DNA from: Ignavibacteria bacterium
Lineage (GTDB): Bacteria; Bacteroidota; Ignavibacteria; Ignavibacteriales; Melioribacteraceae
NCBI GenBank assembly: GCA_027347805.1
Contig: DAIEQP010000208.1
Location: 1 to 8,945 of the forward strand
DNA length: 8,945 nucleotides
Reading direction: 5' to 3'
The position numbers and the translations under genes were made by a program. The notes under the pieces were generated by a model that worked only from the letters and a program-made list of their open reading frames with translations, made no database searches and had not been told where the DNA came from. Positions 1 through 7,166 of this stretch are shown piece by piece (within the stretch, counting starts at the first letter, position 1; every line of letters starts with the position of its first letter).

Positions 1-1
1 A

Positions 2-598
2 CTTAATCCAAATCATCTAGTGACTATCGGAAGTGAAGGAACTGTTGGCAATCTTCAAAATGATGAAATGTTTTTGAAATCTCATTCAAGTAAATATATT
101 GACTATGCAACATTGCACCTCTGGCCTAAAAACTGGGGCTGGTTTGTCGCAGATAAATCTGACGAAACATATCCAAGCACTGAAAAAAATGCTATTGAAT
201 ACATTATTAAACATATTGTTTTGGCAAACAGATTGAACAAACCAATTACTATGGAAGAATTCGGAATTCCAAGAGATAATGAATTATATAAAAGCGGGAC
301 TGCAACAACTATACGTGATAAATACTTTAAAAAAATTTTTGGATTAGTAGCTGACAGCGCAGCAAATGGTTCACCATTAGCCGGAACTAATTTTTGGGGT
401 TGGGGCGGTTCCGGAAGGGGACAAAATGAAGACGGTAAATGGAAAATTGGCGATCCTTATACTGGAGATCCACCTCAGGAACCACAGGGATTAAACTCTA
501 TTTTTGATTCTGACATTTCAACAATTGAAATCATTAAATCTCATGTTAAACAACTTAGGAATCTTGACGCAATCAGGATTTCATCTAAATCCAATTGA
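2..598 (+). CDS. GH5 (subfamily 7-like) endo-beta-1,4-mannanase, C-terminal part, 5' end outside window
   Basis: The frame is open to the left window edge and reads LNPNHLVTIGSEG before the first possible GTG start at 20. That is a normal interior segment of GH5 mannanases, so the gene begins upstream and the GTG is not a start. Visible family marks are HLWPKNWGW (the conserved His/Trp strand), the nucleophile Glu in MEEFG (codon 257-259, second Glu), the late-barrel NFWGWGG strand, and a GDPPQEPQGLNSIFDSD tail ending in a final helix. The acid/base NEP motif would lie off-window. The expected reaction is endo-hydrolysis of beta-1,4-mannan, glucomannan or galactomannan in the periplasm or outside the cell; the signal peptide cannot be seen. 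There is no T9SS sorting domain at the C-terminus. It is followed almost immediately by a GH26 gene, suggesting an operon. Family confidence is high; exact substrate is inferred. Confidence 0.88.
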   Translation, partial: LNPNHLVTIGSEGTVGNLQNDEMFLKSHSSKYIDYATLHLWPKNWGWFVADKSDETYPSTEKNAIEYIIKHIVLANRLNKPITMEEFGIPRDNELYKSGTATTIRDKYFKKIFGLVADSAANGSPLAGTNFWGWGGSGRGQNEDGKWKIGDPYTGDPPQEPQGLNSIFDSDISTIEIIKSHVKQLRNLDAIRISSKSN

Positions 599-603
599 CG
601 CTT

Positions 604-1863
604 ATGAAAATTTTTTACTTCTTAAAATCATTTAACAGGCTTCCAATATTATTTGTTTTCATCTTAGCTCTATTGATCAATACTGCCTGCACTTCAGCGG
701 ATAAAAATATTTTCTACAGCCCGGCATTTCAAAAAGATGTCGGTATAAAATTAACTGATACCCTAGCAACAAAAGAAACCGTTCTTCTTTTTTACAATTT
801 GAAGAAACTTGGAGCAAATCAAAAAATAATTTTTGGCCACCATGAATCTACTGCATATGGTATTGGCTGGCGCGGCCAGAAGAACAGATCCGATATCAAA
901 GATGTTATTAAAAAATTTCCCGGTTTATATGGTTGGGATTTTAATATGATTGCCTCAGGAATTAATATTGATTCAACAAATGATCCAACTCGGTTACTTG
1001 TTAAAGAAGCATATAAAAGAGGCGGCATTAATGTTTTTTGCTGGCACAACAATAATCCAGTTACAAATAAAAATTTCTACGACACTACCAGAGTTATTTA
1101 TAAAATTTTACCTGGAGGCGATTATTATCTTAAATACCTGTCTCAACTCGACCTCATCGCAGCTTATGCAAAAACATTAGTTGATTCAACAGGCAGATTA
1201 ATTCCAATTATATTTAGACCTTTTCATGAATTTGACGGCAGTTGGTTCTGGTGGGGAAAAAACTTCTGTACACCGGAAGAATTTAAGGAAATCTTCAGGG
1301 TTACTGTTTCCTACCTTAGAGACAAAAAAGGTGTTAGAAATCTTTTATACGCATTCTCACCTGACCGTAATTTTAAATCGAAGGAGCAATTCCTGGAAAG
1401 ATATCCAGGTAATGAATATATAGACATTTTAGGAATGGATAACTATTATGATTTCAATCCCGATGGAGATGGACTTGATTGGATTACAAAAAAACTCAGA
1501 ATCATTTCTTCTTTGGCAGAAGAGAGAAACAAAATTGCAGCACTAACCGAAACTGGATTGGAAGGAATTGTTGATTACAATTGGTATACTAATAAACTTT
1601 ACAAAGTAATGAATGATGATAGCGTTAAAATTGCATTTGCTATGGTATGGAGAAATGCAAACAAAATACATCATTACGCTCCATACATTGGTCATCAAAG
1701 TGTAGAAGATTTCATTAATTTCAGTCACTTTCCAAAAATTATATTCGAAGATCAGCTACCTAAAATTTATGATCAGAAATATTCCGACGAAACAATTAAA
1801 GCGATAGAAAAAAACAAAAAAATGTTTTTCTTGGAATTACTTTGGCAAAATCCAATTTTCTAA
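604..1863 (+). CDS. GH26 beta-mannanase, probable lipoprotein
   Basis: A 419-residue protein, a normal length for a single-domain GH26 with its signal. The N-terminus has a basic start, a hydrophobic stretch (about residues 13-26) and INTAC with Cys29, which looks like a relaxed Bacteroidota lipobox (Asn rather than Leu at -3), so anchoring in a membrane is likely but not certain. GH26 marks are FGHHESTAYGIGW (family usually GHQDD), CWHNNNP, acid/base Glu209 in RPFHEFDGSWFWWG, the GMDNYYDF strand, and nucleophile Glu316 in ALTETG. The enzyme should cleave beta-1,4-mannan chains or mannooligosaccharides. I chose ATG 604; an in-frame TTG at 595 overlaps the GH5 stop codon and would add three residues. 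No clear Shine-Dalgarno is seen for either start. Its position between GH5 and GH27 supports a mannan role. Confidence 0.9.
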   Translation: MKIFYFLKSFNRLPILFVFILALLINTACTSADKNIFYSPAFQKDVGIKLTDTLATKETVLLFYNLKKLGANQKIIFGHHESTAYGIGWRGQKNRSDIKDVIKKFPGLYGWDFNMIASGINIDSTNDPTRLLVKEAYKRGGINVFCWHNNNPVTNKNFYDTTRVIYKILPGGDYYLKYLSQLDLIAAYAKTLVDSTGRLIPIIFRPFHEFDGSWFWWGKNFCTPEEFKEIFRVTVSYLRDKKGVRNLLYAFSPDRNFKSKEQFLERYPGNEYIDILGMDNYYDFNPDGDGLDWITKKLRIISSLAEERNKIAALTETGLEGIVDYNWYTNKLYKVMNDDSVKIAFAMVWRNANKIHHYAPYIGHQSVEDFINFSHFPKIIFEDQLPKIYDQKYSDETIKAIEKNKKMFFLELLWQNPIF

Positions 1864-1914
1864 TTTTCACATAAAAGCTTTGAAAAGTTTTTATACTAAA
1901 GCGAGAAAAAACTT

Positions 1915-3153
1915 ATGATCCACTTAAAAATCAATACTTGTATTGTTAATTTATTCTTTATTACGCTTCTCTTTATTCAAATTTTTGCTTCAGAAATTGC
2001 TGCACAGAAATTTGACAAGCTGGCACTTACTCCCCCGATGGGCTGGAACAGCTGGAATAAATTCGCGTGCAACATTAACGAGAAACTAATCCGCGAAACT
2101 GCTGATGCAATGGTATCGTCTGGTTTGAGAGATGCCGGTTATATCTACATAAACATTGATGATTGCTGGCATGGCAAACGTGATAGTCTGGGTTTCATCC
2201 ATCCTGATCCAGAAAGATTCCCTTCCGGTATGAAAGCACTTGCTGATTATGTTCATTCAAAAGGATTGAAATTAGGAATTTATTCAGATGCAGGAAATAG
2301 AACTTGTGGCGGCAAGCCTGCTTCACGCGGGCATGAATATCAGGATGCGATTACATATGCTCAATGGGGAATAGATTATCTAAAATATGATTGGTGCGAT
2401 ACCGAAGGGCTCAATCCAGTTGGCGCTTATACAACAATGAGAGATGCATTATACAATGCCGGTCATCCGATTGTGTTTAGTTTATGCGAATGGGGCAACA
2501 GCAAACCATGGACATGGGCAAAAAATGTTGGACATTTATGGAGAACAACCGGTGATATTTCTGCTTGCTGGGATGGAAAAGTTGATCATGGAACATGGTC
2601 ATCATGGTGTGTAATGAAAATTTTAGATATGCAGGATGGTTTACGCCAGTATGCTGGTCCCGGTCATTGGAATGACCCCGACATGATGGAAGTTGGAAAT
2701 GGAATGACTGCCAACGAAGATCGCGCCCATTTTTCTATGTGGTGTATGCTTGCAGCTCCGTTAATCGCTGGAAATGATATTGCGAATATGAGCAAAGAGA
2801 CAAAAGAAATTTTAGAGAATAAAAATGTTATTGCGATAAACCAGGATTCACTTGGAATTCAAGGATTCAAATATTCTGTAAAGGATAGTGTGGAAATTTG
2901 GTTTAAACCACTTGTTAAAGGTGATTGGGCTTTCTGCATTCTTAATCGAAATTCAAAGCCTGCTGTTATCGATTTTGATTTTAACAAAGAAAAAGTTGTT
3001 GATACAATCTTTGATAAGGATACCAGATTTGATAAAATTATTTATGATATCATGGATCTCTGGACAAAAAAGCATGTTGGAACGACAAAAGAACTTTTAA
3101 AAGTTACAGTCCCCCGTCACGATGTTTTCATGGCTAGATTGATAAAAAAATAG
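1915..3153 (+). CDS. GH27 alpha-galactosidase, secreted
   Basis: A 412-residue protein opening with a signal peptide (hydrophobic residues about 11-25, probable cleavage near AAQ at 29-31) and then the canonical GH27 start LALTPPMGWNSWNKF. Further family marks are NIDDCW, RFPSGMKALADYVHSKGLKLG, the nucleophile Asp159 in YLKYDWCD, acid/base Asp214 in WRTTGDIS, and GPGHWNDPDMMEVGNG. The C-terminal ~95 residues form the usual beta-sandwich after the (beta/alpha)8 barrel. It should remove terminal alpha-1,6-galactose from galactomannan or related oligosaccharides; an alpha-N-acetylgalactosaminidase or beta-L-arabinopyranosidase activity also occurs in this family but is less likely beside three mannanase genes. 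It lies 51 bases after the GH26 gene. The AT-rich leader has no strong ribosome-binding site; GCGAGA at 1901-1906 is a weak candidate. All catalytic positions are intact. Confidence 0.93.
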   Translation: MIHLKINTCIVNLFFITLLFIQIFASEIAAQKFDKLALTPPMGWNSWNKFACNINEKLIRETADAMVSSGLRDAGYIYINIDDCWHGKRDSLGFIHPDPERFPSGMKALADYVHSKGLKLGIYSDAGNRTCGGKPASRGHEYQDAITYAQWGIDYLKYDWCDTEGLNPVGAYTTMRDALYNAGHPIVFSLCEWGNSKPWTWAKNVGHLWRTTGDISACWDGKVDHGTWSSWCVMKILDMQDGLRQYAGPGHWNDPDMMEVGNGMTANEDRAHFSMWCMLAAPLIAGNDIANMSKETKEILENKNVIAINQDSLGIQGFKYSVKDSVEIWFKPLVKGDWAFCILNRNSKPAVIDFDFNKEKVVDTIFDKDTRFDKIIYDIMDLWTKKHVGTTKELLKVTVPRHDVFMARLIKK

Positions 3154-3175
3154 ATTCTTTCTTTTAGGTTTGTAC

Positions 3176-3179
3176 GGAG
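3176..3179 (+). promoter_or_regulatory. Shine-Dalgarno site of the second GH26 gene
   Basis: GGAG sits seven bases before ATG 3187, within the 33-base gap after the alpha-galactosidase stop. It supports the chosen start of the interrupted GH26 gene and shows that its translation initiation signal is intact even though the reading frame carries a stop. Confidence 0.6.
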
Positions 3180-3186
3180 TAAATAA

Positions 3187-4242
3187 ATGACTGCAAAAAG
3201 TATAACAAAATTTCTTTTTATAATTTTGACTGTTCAGCAAGTAATATCTGCTCAGGAAATAAATGTAAATCCTGTTACACCAAATGCCTCGCCGGAAGCA
3301 GTTCAACTTCTAAACTACATTTACGGAATCTCTGGTAAAAATATTCTCACGGGTCAGCACAATGTTCCGCTTGTAGGATCTTTGCGTTTAGCAAGCACTC
3401 AGAAAATGGTTGGGAAATATCCCGCACTATTTGGACAGGATTTCGGATTTAGTGAACCAGGAACATGGGATGGAATTAATTACCGCCAGCAAATTGTAGA
3501 TGAAGCAATAAGAAGATGCAATGAAGGTTTTATTATTACTCTTATGTGGCACCAGGTTCGGCCTACTGATGATGAGCCGGTTGATTTCAGAAAGTCAGTC
3601 CAGGGTGAATTAACAGATGATGAATGGAATGATCTAATCACTCCTGGAACGCTATTAAATGAAAGATGGAAATAACAGGTTGATGTAATAGCCTTCTTTC
3701 TAAAACAATTAAAGAATGCGAGTGTACCTGTGCTATGGCGCCCTTATCATGAAATGAATGGCGACTGGTTCTGGTGGGGCAAAAAACCAGGAGAAAATGG
3801 TTACAAAAAATTATACAGAATGATGTTCGACCGTCTGGTAAATTTTCATGGTCTTAATAATTTGATCTGGGTTTACAACTGCAATGAAGTTAAAACAAAT
3901 GTTGATCCTTATGAGACATATTATCCCGGTGATGAATATGTTGATATAGTTGCGACTGATGTTTATACAGAAGGATTCAATGATATGAATTACGAACAGA
4001 TTATTGAACTGGCAAAAAATAAACCAATTGCACTTGGAGAAGTTGGAACACCTCCGACACCCGAAATAATTCAGAAACAACCGCGCTGGACCTGGTTTAT
4101 GAATTGGGGTGAACCAGGAGGAGGGCCATCAGGATTTCAACGCTTCCGCTCTATCTACGAAAGCGATTTGGCAATTACATATGATAAACTTCCCTGGGTC
4201 ACAATTAAAAACCCGAAAGTACATTATCCGGTTTTTAGATAA
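3187..4242 (+). pseudogene. GH26 beta-mannanase interrupted by an in-frame TAA
   Basis: One continuous frame of 352 codons encodes a GH26 protein, but codon 163 (3673-3675) is TAA. The first part has a signal peptide (residues 1 to about 22, ending ISAQ) and GH26 N-terminal marks: ILTGQHN, FGQDFGF and MWHQVRP. Directly after the stop the same frame continues QVDVIAFFLKQLKNASVPVL and then WRPYHEMNGDWFWWG with acid/base Glu189. Nucleophile Glu285 follows in ALGEVGTPP, and the frame ends with PVFR and TAA at 4240-4242. Both catalytic Glu residues lie after the stop, so the 162-residue product would be inactive. No in-frame ATG falls between the stop and the catalytic motif; only GTG 3730 could restart, giving a barrel without its first strands. 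No base is gained or lost, so one substitution (for example CAA, AAA or GAA to TAA) explains it. Alternatives are a sequencing or assembly error, or readthrough. The intact sequence after the stop argues that the lesion is recent. Confidence 0.88.
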
Positions 4243-4258
4243 GCAAACAATTACAACG

Positions 4259-4292
4259 ATGCAGGTTAACAAATCAAAATATTAACCTGCAT
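4259..4292 (+). repeat. 11-bp perfect inverted repeat, possible 3' mRNA hairpin
   Basis: ATGCAGGTTAA at 4259-4269 is repeated as its exact reverse complement TTAACCTGCAT at 4282-4292, with a 12-base spacer. It starts 17 bases after the last glycosidase stop. There is no T-tract after it on the plus strand, so it is not a standard intrinsic terminator. A transcript-end stabilising hairpin or a protein-binding palindrome are possible readings. Confidence 0.5.
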
Positions 4293-4432
4293 TGACAATC
4301 AAAAATTTACTAAAGAATTCAAATCAGCATTCATCCACTCATTAACTTCTTAAGTATTTCCGTTTACGTCTCATCTATTTACCCAACTCTTATATTACAT
4401 TTCATTCAAGCTTATTTGAGACTTTTGCGAGA

Positions 4433-4466
4433 GAAATAATTAAAGATATTTTTTATGAATTATTTC
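4433..4466. repeat. AT-rich 9-bp inverted repeat
   Basis: GAAATAATT at 4433-4441 matches the reverse complement AATTATTTC at 4458-4466 across a 16-base spacer. It is weak as RNA structure because it is almost all A/T, and such a repeat can arise by chance in sequence of this composition. It lies 24 bases to the left of the strong terminator stem. Confidence 0.25.
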
Positions 4467-4488
4467 CCGGGTTTCTTCAAATTGATAT

Positions 4489-4521
4489 AAAAAAACAGTC
4501 CCGCATTACGGGACTGTTTTT
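4489..4521. terminator. Bidirectional intrinsic terminator between convergent operons
   Basis: AAAAACAGTCCCG at 4491-4503 pairs perfectly with CGGGACTGTTTTT at 4509-4521 around the 5-base loop CATTA. The core is the 8-bp CAGTCCCG/CGGGACTG pairing. Read on the plus strand it is followed by five T; read on the minus strand the A run at 4489-4495 becomes seven U. It therefore fits factor-independent termination for the minus-strand gene, which ends 25 bases away at 4546, and also for read-through from the glycosidase operon. Confidence 0.88.
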
Positions 4522-4545
4522 GTAAATCGATTTTATTCAAATCAA

Positions 4546-7098
4546 TTACTTGAGTAACAACATCTTCTTATATGAAGTGAAGTTATCAGTTTCAATTCCG
4601 TAGAAATAAACACCAGAAGCTAAATTTCTAGCATTGAATTGAACTGTATGAGCACCTGCAGGGATAAATCCATCAAATAAAGTAGCTACTCTTTGTCCTA
4701 ACATATTATACACTGTTAATTTTACGTTAGAAGCTTTACCAATTGAGTAGTTAATTTTTGTTGTAGGATTGAATGGGTTTGGATAGTTCTGATCAAGAGC
4801 ATAACCTGCTGGCAATTGTTCATTTTCAACACCAACAACTTTCTTTTCTTGAATTAATTGAACTTCATCCAAAGAGATATTGCTAGCTGTAATTGCAATA
4901 TTATGAGCACCTTTTGTCAATGCAAATGAAGCAGACAATGAAGAGGCACCTAATGAATCTATTTCAGCTGGTTTTGTAACTTTTGCTTTCGGAGCTTTGA
5001 TTGCTAAAGCAGCATCAGCTGTTGCGTTATCAACTTTTACAGTTGCAGTACCAGCAGTTGCTAAATTCTGATAAACAACGTTAACTCTGTATGTACCAGC
5101 ATCAGGAGCAGTAACAGCGCAAGTAACAGTTCCATTTGTTCCCATCTTAACAGATTTAAGTCCGTTTGGTGTCCAAACAGCACCCTGAACCAATGTTGTA
5201 ACTTTATCTTCCGATGTTACATCACTAGCTAATAATTCTTTTACGACAGTTGTTGTACCAGGTTTTTGCAATTTAATTGTTGCAAACATGTTATCACACC
5301 AGCTAGCTTTAATTGTAATCTTATTAACACCTGCTTTAAACATAAGTGGTGTTGAAGCAGCTTCTTTAAGATCAGCTTGTTTTATTAACCACCAGTTAAA
5401 ACCTTTTGCCGGGAATGTTGGGTATGTACTTGATGCATCATTACCAAATACAAACTGTCCCCAACCGCGAGCATCATGAATTTCAAAATCGTTTACAAAG
5501 AAATTAACACCGCTTGTTGCACGACTGTTAAGATCAATTTGTAAATTGATATCCAATTGCTCAGCTGTTGTTAAATTGAATGACCACTCAATGAATCCTG
5601 AACTCATTCTCTTATATACTAAACCAGCAACCGGCTGAACAGTAGCACCACCTGCAAGTGTACCAGCTTCAGCTTGAACAACCTGTACTGGAACCAATTC
5701 AACTTTTTCACCTGCAATATTTTCAAGATCTGCAATATTCTTTGCTTTTGCTTTTGTCCATGTTGCCAAATCTGTTGGGAACCAGTTTAAATCTCCCAAA
5801 GGCAACTTATCTGTTGAATAAGTTTTCAAAGTTGCATTTGTATATGAGAAATCTTCTGGGATTGGCCAGGTAACATCTGTTCCAAACTGTGTATCTTTAT
5901 AGAAATAAGCTGTTGCAGGTGTTTTACCTGCTCTTAAATCCTTAATGTTTGCAATCATATTATCGATGAGTTCTGATGGATATGTTTTCAAACCAGGATC
6001 AGCCTGAACTAAGGTATCTTTAATAAAGAAATTCTTTGGATAAGCTTGAACGAAATCGATTTTTGGAACTGGACCCAAGAACGGTTGTGCACGGATTGTA
6101 TCCTTATAATAAGCTGTTAATTTAGGATCGCGATAGTTTGATGCACTTGCGAATACAACTCTTCGTGATTCAGGTGGGCCGTATGATGACGGCAAGTTTG
6201 AAATCAAAAACATACCTGATGTGTAAGATCTTGGATCACGATTTGGATTTTTCTTCAAACTATAATCTGCATCTCCTTCACCATGGAAGAATCCGTTAAC
6301 TAAAAGAGTATTTGTAAAATATCCTTCACGCAAGTAACTTGTTTGGTTGATCATGCGGCCGATATTTACTAATGTGTTGTGATTGAAACGGATATATTTT
6401 GCTGCACCGCCTTCAACCTGGAATGGAGTCATACCAACATTGAAGAATGTATTGTTTTCAACAATGATTGTATCCTGGTCTGCCCACATAGACATACCAC
6501 GGCCTTCCCACTGCTGTGTAGATGGCTGTCCAACTAAATTACGGAACTTACAATTTGTGATAAAAATCTTATTGCCTTTGCCAGTCCAAGCGATTGGTGC
6601 AAAGTTGCTGCGTTCGAATATACAATTATCAAAAGTATATTTTGAATTATTTGCATCGCTTTGAATTGTCTGGTAATATGTTTGAGTATTATCTCCATCA
6701 CGACCAGTTATATAAAGGTTTTTGAAAACAACTCCTTCAGTTAACTGCATCATACGATCGAGAGAGCTACCATCAGCTCTTTTAACAATCTGTAAAACTG
6801 CTGGATTTTGTAAAGCATCTTTTGGGTTTGGAGTTTCACCTACAAGACGAAGAACTCTTGTACCGGGTTCAATCTTGTTCGCTATCCAATAAAATCCACC
6901 TTTTTGTAATTTGTAAACGCGCCCTGCTGGTGGAGTTTTATCATTTAAGATTGCATCCCTTAGAGCGTCTACTTTAACTGTACCATCTGCATTAGCCCAT
7001 TTTACAACAAGAGTATCTTGTGCAATTGACTTCTGAGTTGGTAAGAAGACAACTCCAAGCAAAAGAGTCAACAGAATAATTCTGTAGTTAAGCTTCAT
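4546..7098 (-). CDS. Exported beta-helix protein with CBM-like regions and T9SS sorting domain
   Basis: An 850-residue protein. Residues 1-27 are a signal peptide ending SIAQ. Residues about 40-290 resemble a right-handed parallel beta-helix of the polysaccharide-lyase-like or DUF4957/DUF5123 kind: repeated strand turns such as VFKNLYITG, YTFDNCIFERS, IFITNCKFRN, IIVENNTFFNV and IRFNHNTLVNIG. Residues about 474-612 and 617-742 look like two beta-sandwich modules (VQAEAGTLAGG, then a region ending SLDEVQLIQ) of the CBM6/35 kind. Residues about 762-850 are a type A T9SS C-terminal domain: QNYPNPFNPTTKINYS, VYNMLGQRVATL, LASGVYFYGI, KKMLLLK. It should cross the outer membrane by T9SS and be released or anchored on the surface. 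I cannot see defined lyase catalytic residues, so enzyme or glycan-binding protein remain equally open. It lies 68 bases after a TonB-dependent receptor gene and is probably co-transcribed. ATG 7098 is chosen because a strong ribosome-binding site precedes it and a signal peptide follows; an in-frame ATG at 7167 would put 23 charged residues ahead of the signal. Confidence 0.85.
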   Translation of the reverse strand: MKLNYRIILLTLLLGVVFLPTQKSIAQDTLVVKWANADGTVKVDALRDAILNDKTPPAGRVYKLQKGGFYWIANKIEPGTRVLRLVGETPNPKDALQNPAVLQIVKRADGSSLDRMMQLTEGVVFKNLYITGRDGDNTQTYYQTIQSDANNSKYTFDNCIFERSNFAPIAWTGKGNKIFITNCKFRNLVGQPSTQQWEGRGMSMWADQDTIIVENNTFFNVGMTPFQVEGGAAKYIRFNHNTLVNIGRMINQTSYLREGYFTNTLLVNGFFHGEGDADYSLKKNPNRDPRSYTSGMFLISNLPSSYGPPESRRVVFASASNYRDPKLTAYYKDTIRAQPFLGPVPKIDFVQAYPKNFFIKDTLVQADPGLKTYPSELIDNMIANIKDLRAGKTPATAYFYKDTQFGTDVTWPIPEDFSYTNATLKTYSTDKLPLGDLNWFPTDLATWTKAKAKNIADLENIAGEKVELVPVQVVQAEAGTLAGGATVQPVAGLVYKRMSSGFIEWSFNLTTAEQLDINLQIDLNSRATSGVNFFVNDFEIHDARGWGQFVFGNDASSTYPTFPAKGFNWWLIKQADLKEAASTPLMFKAGVNKITIKASWCDNMFATIKLQKPGTTTVVKELLASDVTSEDKVTTLVQGAVWTPNGLKSVKMGTNGTVTCAVTAPDAGTYRVNVVYQNLATAGTATVKVDNATADAALAIKAPKAKVTKPAEIDSLGASSLSASFALTKGAHNIAITASNISLDEVQLIQEKKVVGVENEQLPAGYALDQNYPNPFNPTTKINYSIGKASNVKLTVYNMLGQRVATLFDGFIPAGAHTVQFNARNLASGVYFYGIETDNFTSYKKMLLLK

Positions 7099-7104
7099 TG
7101 AAAT

Positions 7105-7110
7105 CCTCCT
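7105..7110 (-). promoter_or_regulatory. Strong Shine-Dalgarno site deciding the start of the beta-helix protein
   Basis: On the minus strand AGGAGG lies six bases before ATG 7098. This is the best ribosome-binding match in the window and favours this start over the in-frame ATG at 7167, which overlaps the receptor stop codon by one base and has no comparable site. Confidence 0.8.
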
Positions 7111-7166
7111 ATCATTTGTTTGTGGTTTTGTTTGTTTAATAAACGGTTTCACGTTTTGGAAACTCA

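Larger units (their letters stand above)
4243..4545. other. Convergent intergenic region without a recognisable gene
   Basis: About 300 AT-rich bases lie between the stop codons of the plus-strand glycosidase set and the minus-strand beta-helix gene. I see no open frame of useful length with a start and a coding-like composition on either strand. The stretch holds three inverted repeats, listed separately; the one nearest the minus-strand gene is a convincing bidirectional terminator. About 4300-4430 contains nothing I can assign. Confidence 0.7.

Noticed and set aside
819..1052. Minus-strand open frame opposite the first GH26
   Set aside because: It lies wholly inside a gene with clear catalytic motifs, and its translation shows no recognisable domain or signal.
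1885..1914. 8-bp inverted repeat (AAGTTTTT / AAAAACTT) just before the alpha-galactosidase start
   Set aside because: Short, almost pure A/T, with no flanking features; compatible with chance in an AT-rich gap.
3730..4242. Separate 170-residue gene starting at GTG 3730
   Set aside because: It is the continuation of the same frame as the upstream GH26 part, begins in the middle of a conserved strand and has no ribosome-binding site, so it is the 3' half of the broken gene.
5288..5873. Two short plus-strand open frames opposite the CBM-like region
   Set aside because: Low-complexity antisense translations of the beta-sandwich coding sequence; no independent support.
6383..6664. 93-codon plus-strand open frame opposite the beta-helix region
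   Set aside because: It is an antisense shadow of the strongly supported minus-strand gene, with no ribosome-binding site or domain.
7144..7165. Short inverted repeat GTTTC/GAAAC between the receptor and the beta-helix gene
   Set aside because: Only five pairs, no U-tract; too weak to call an attenuator.
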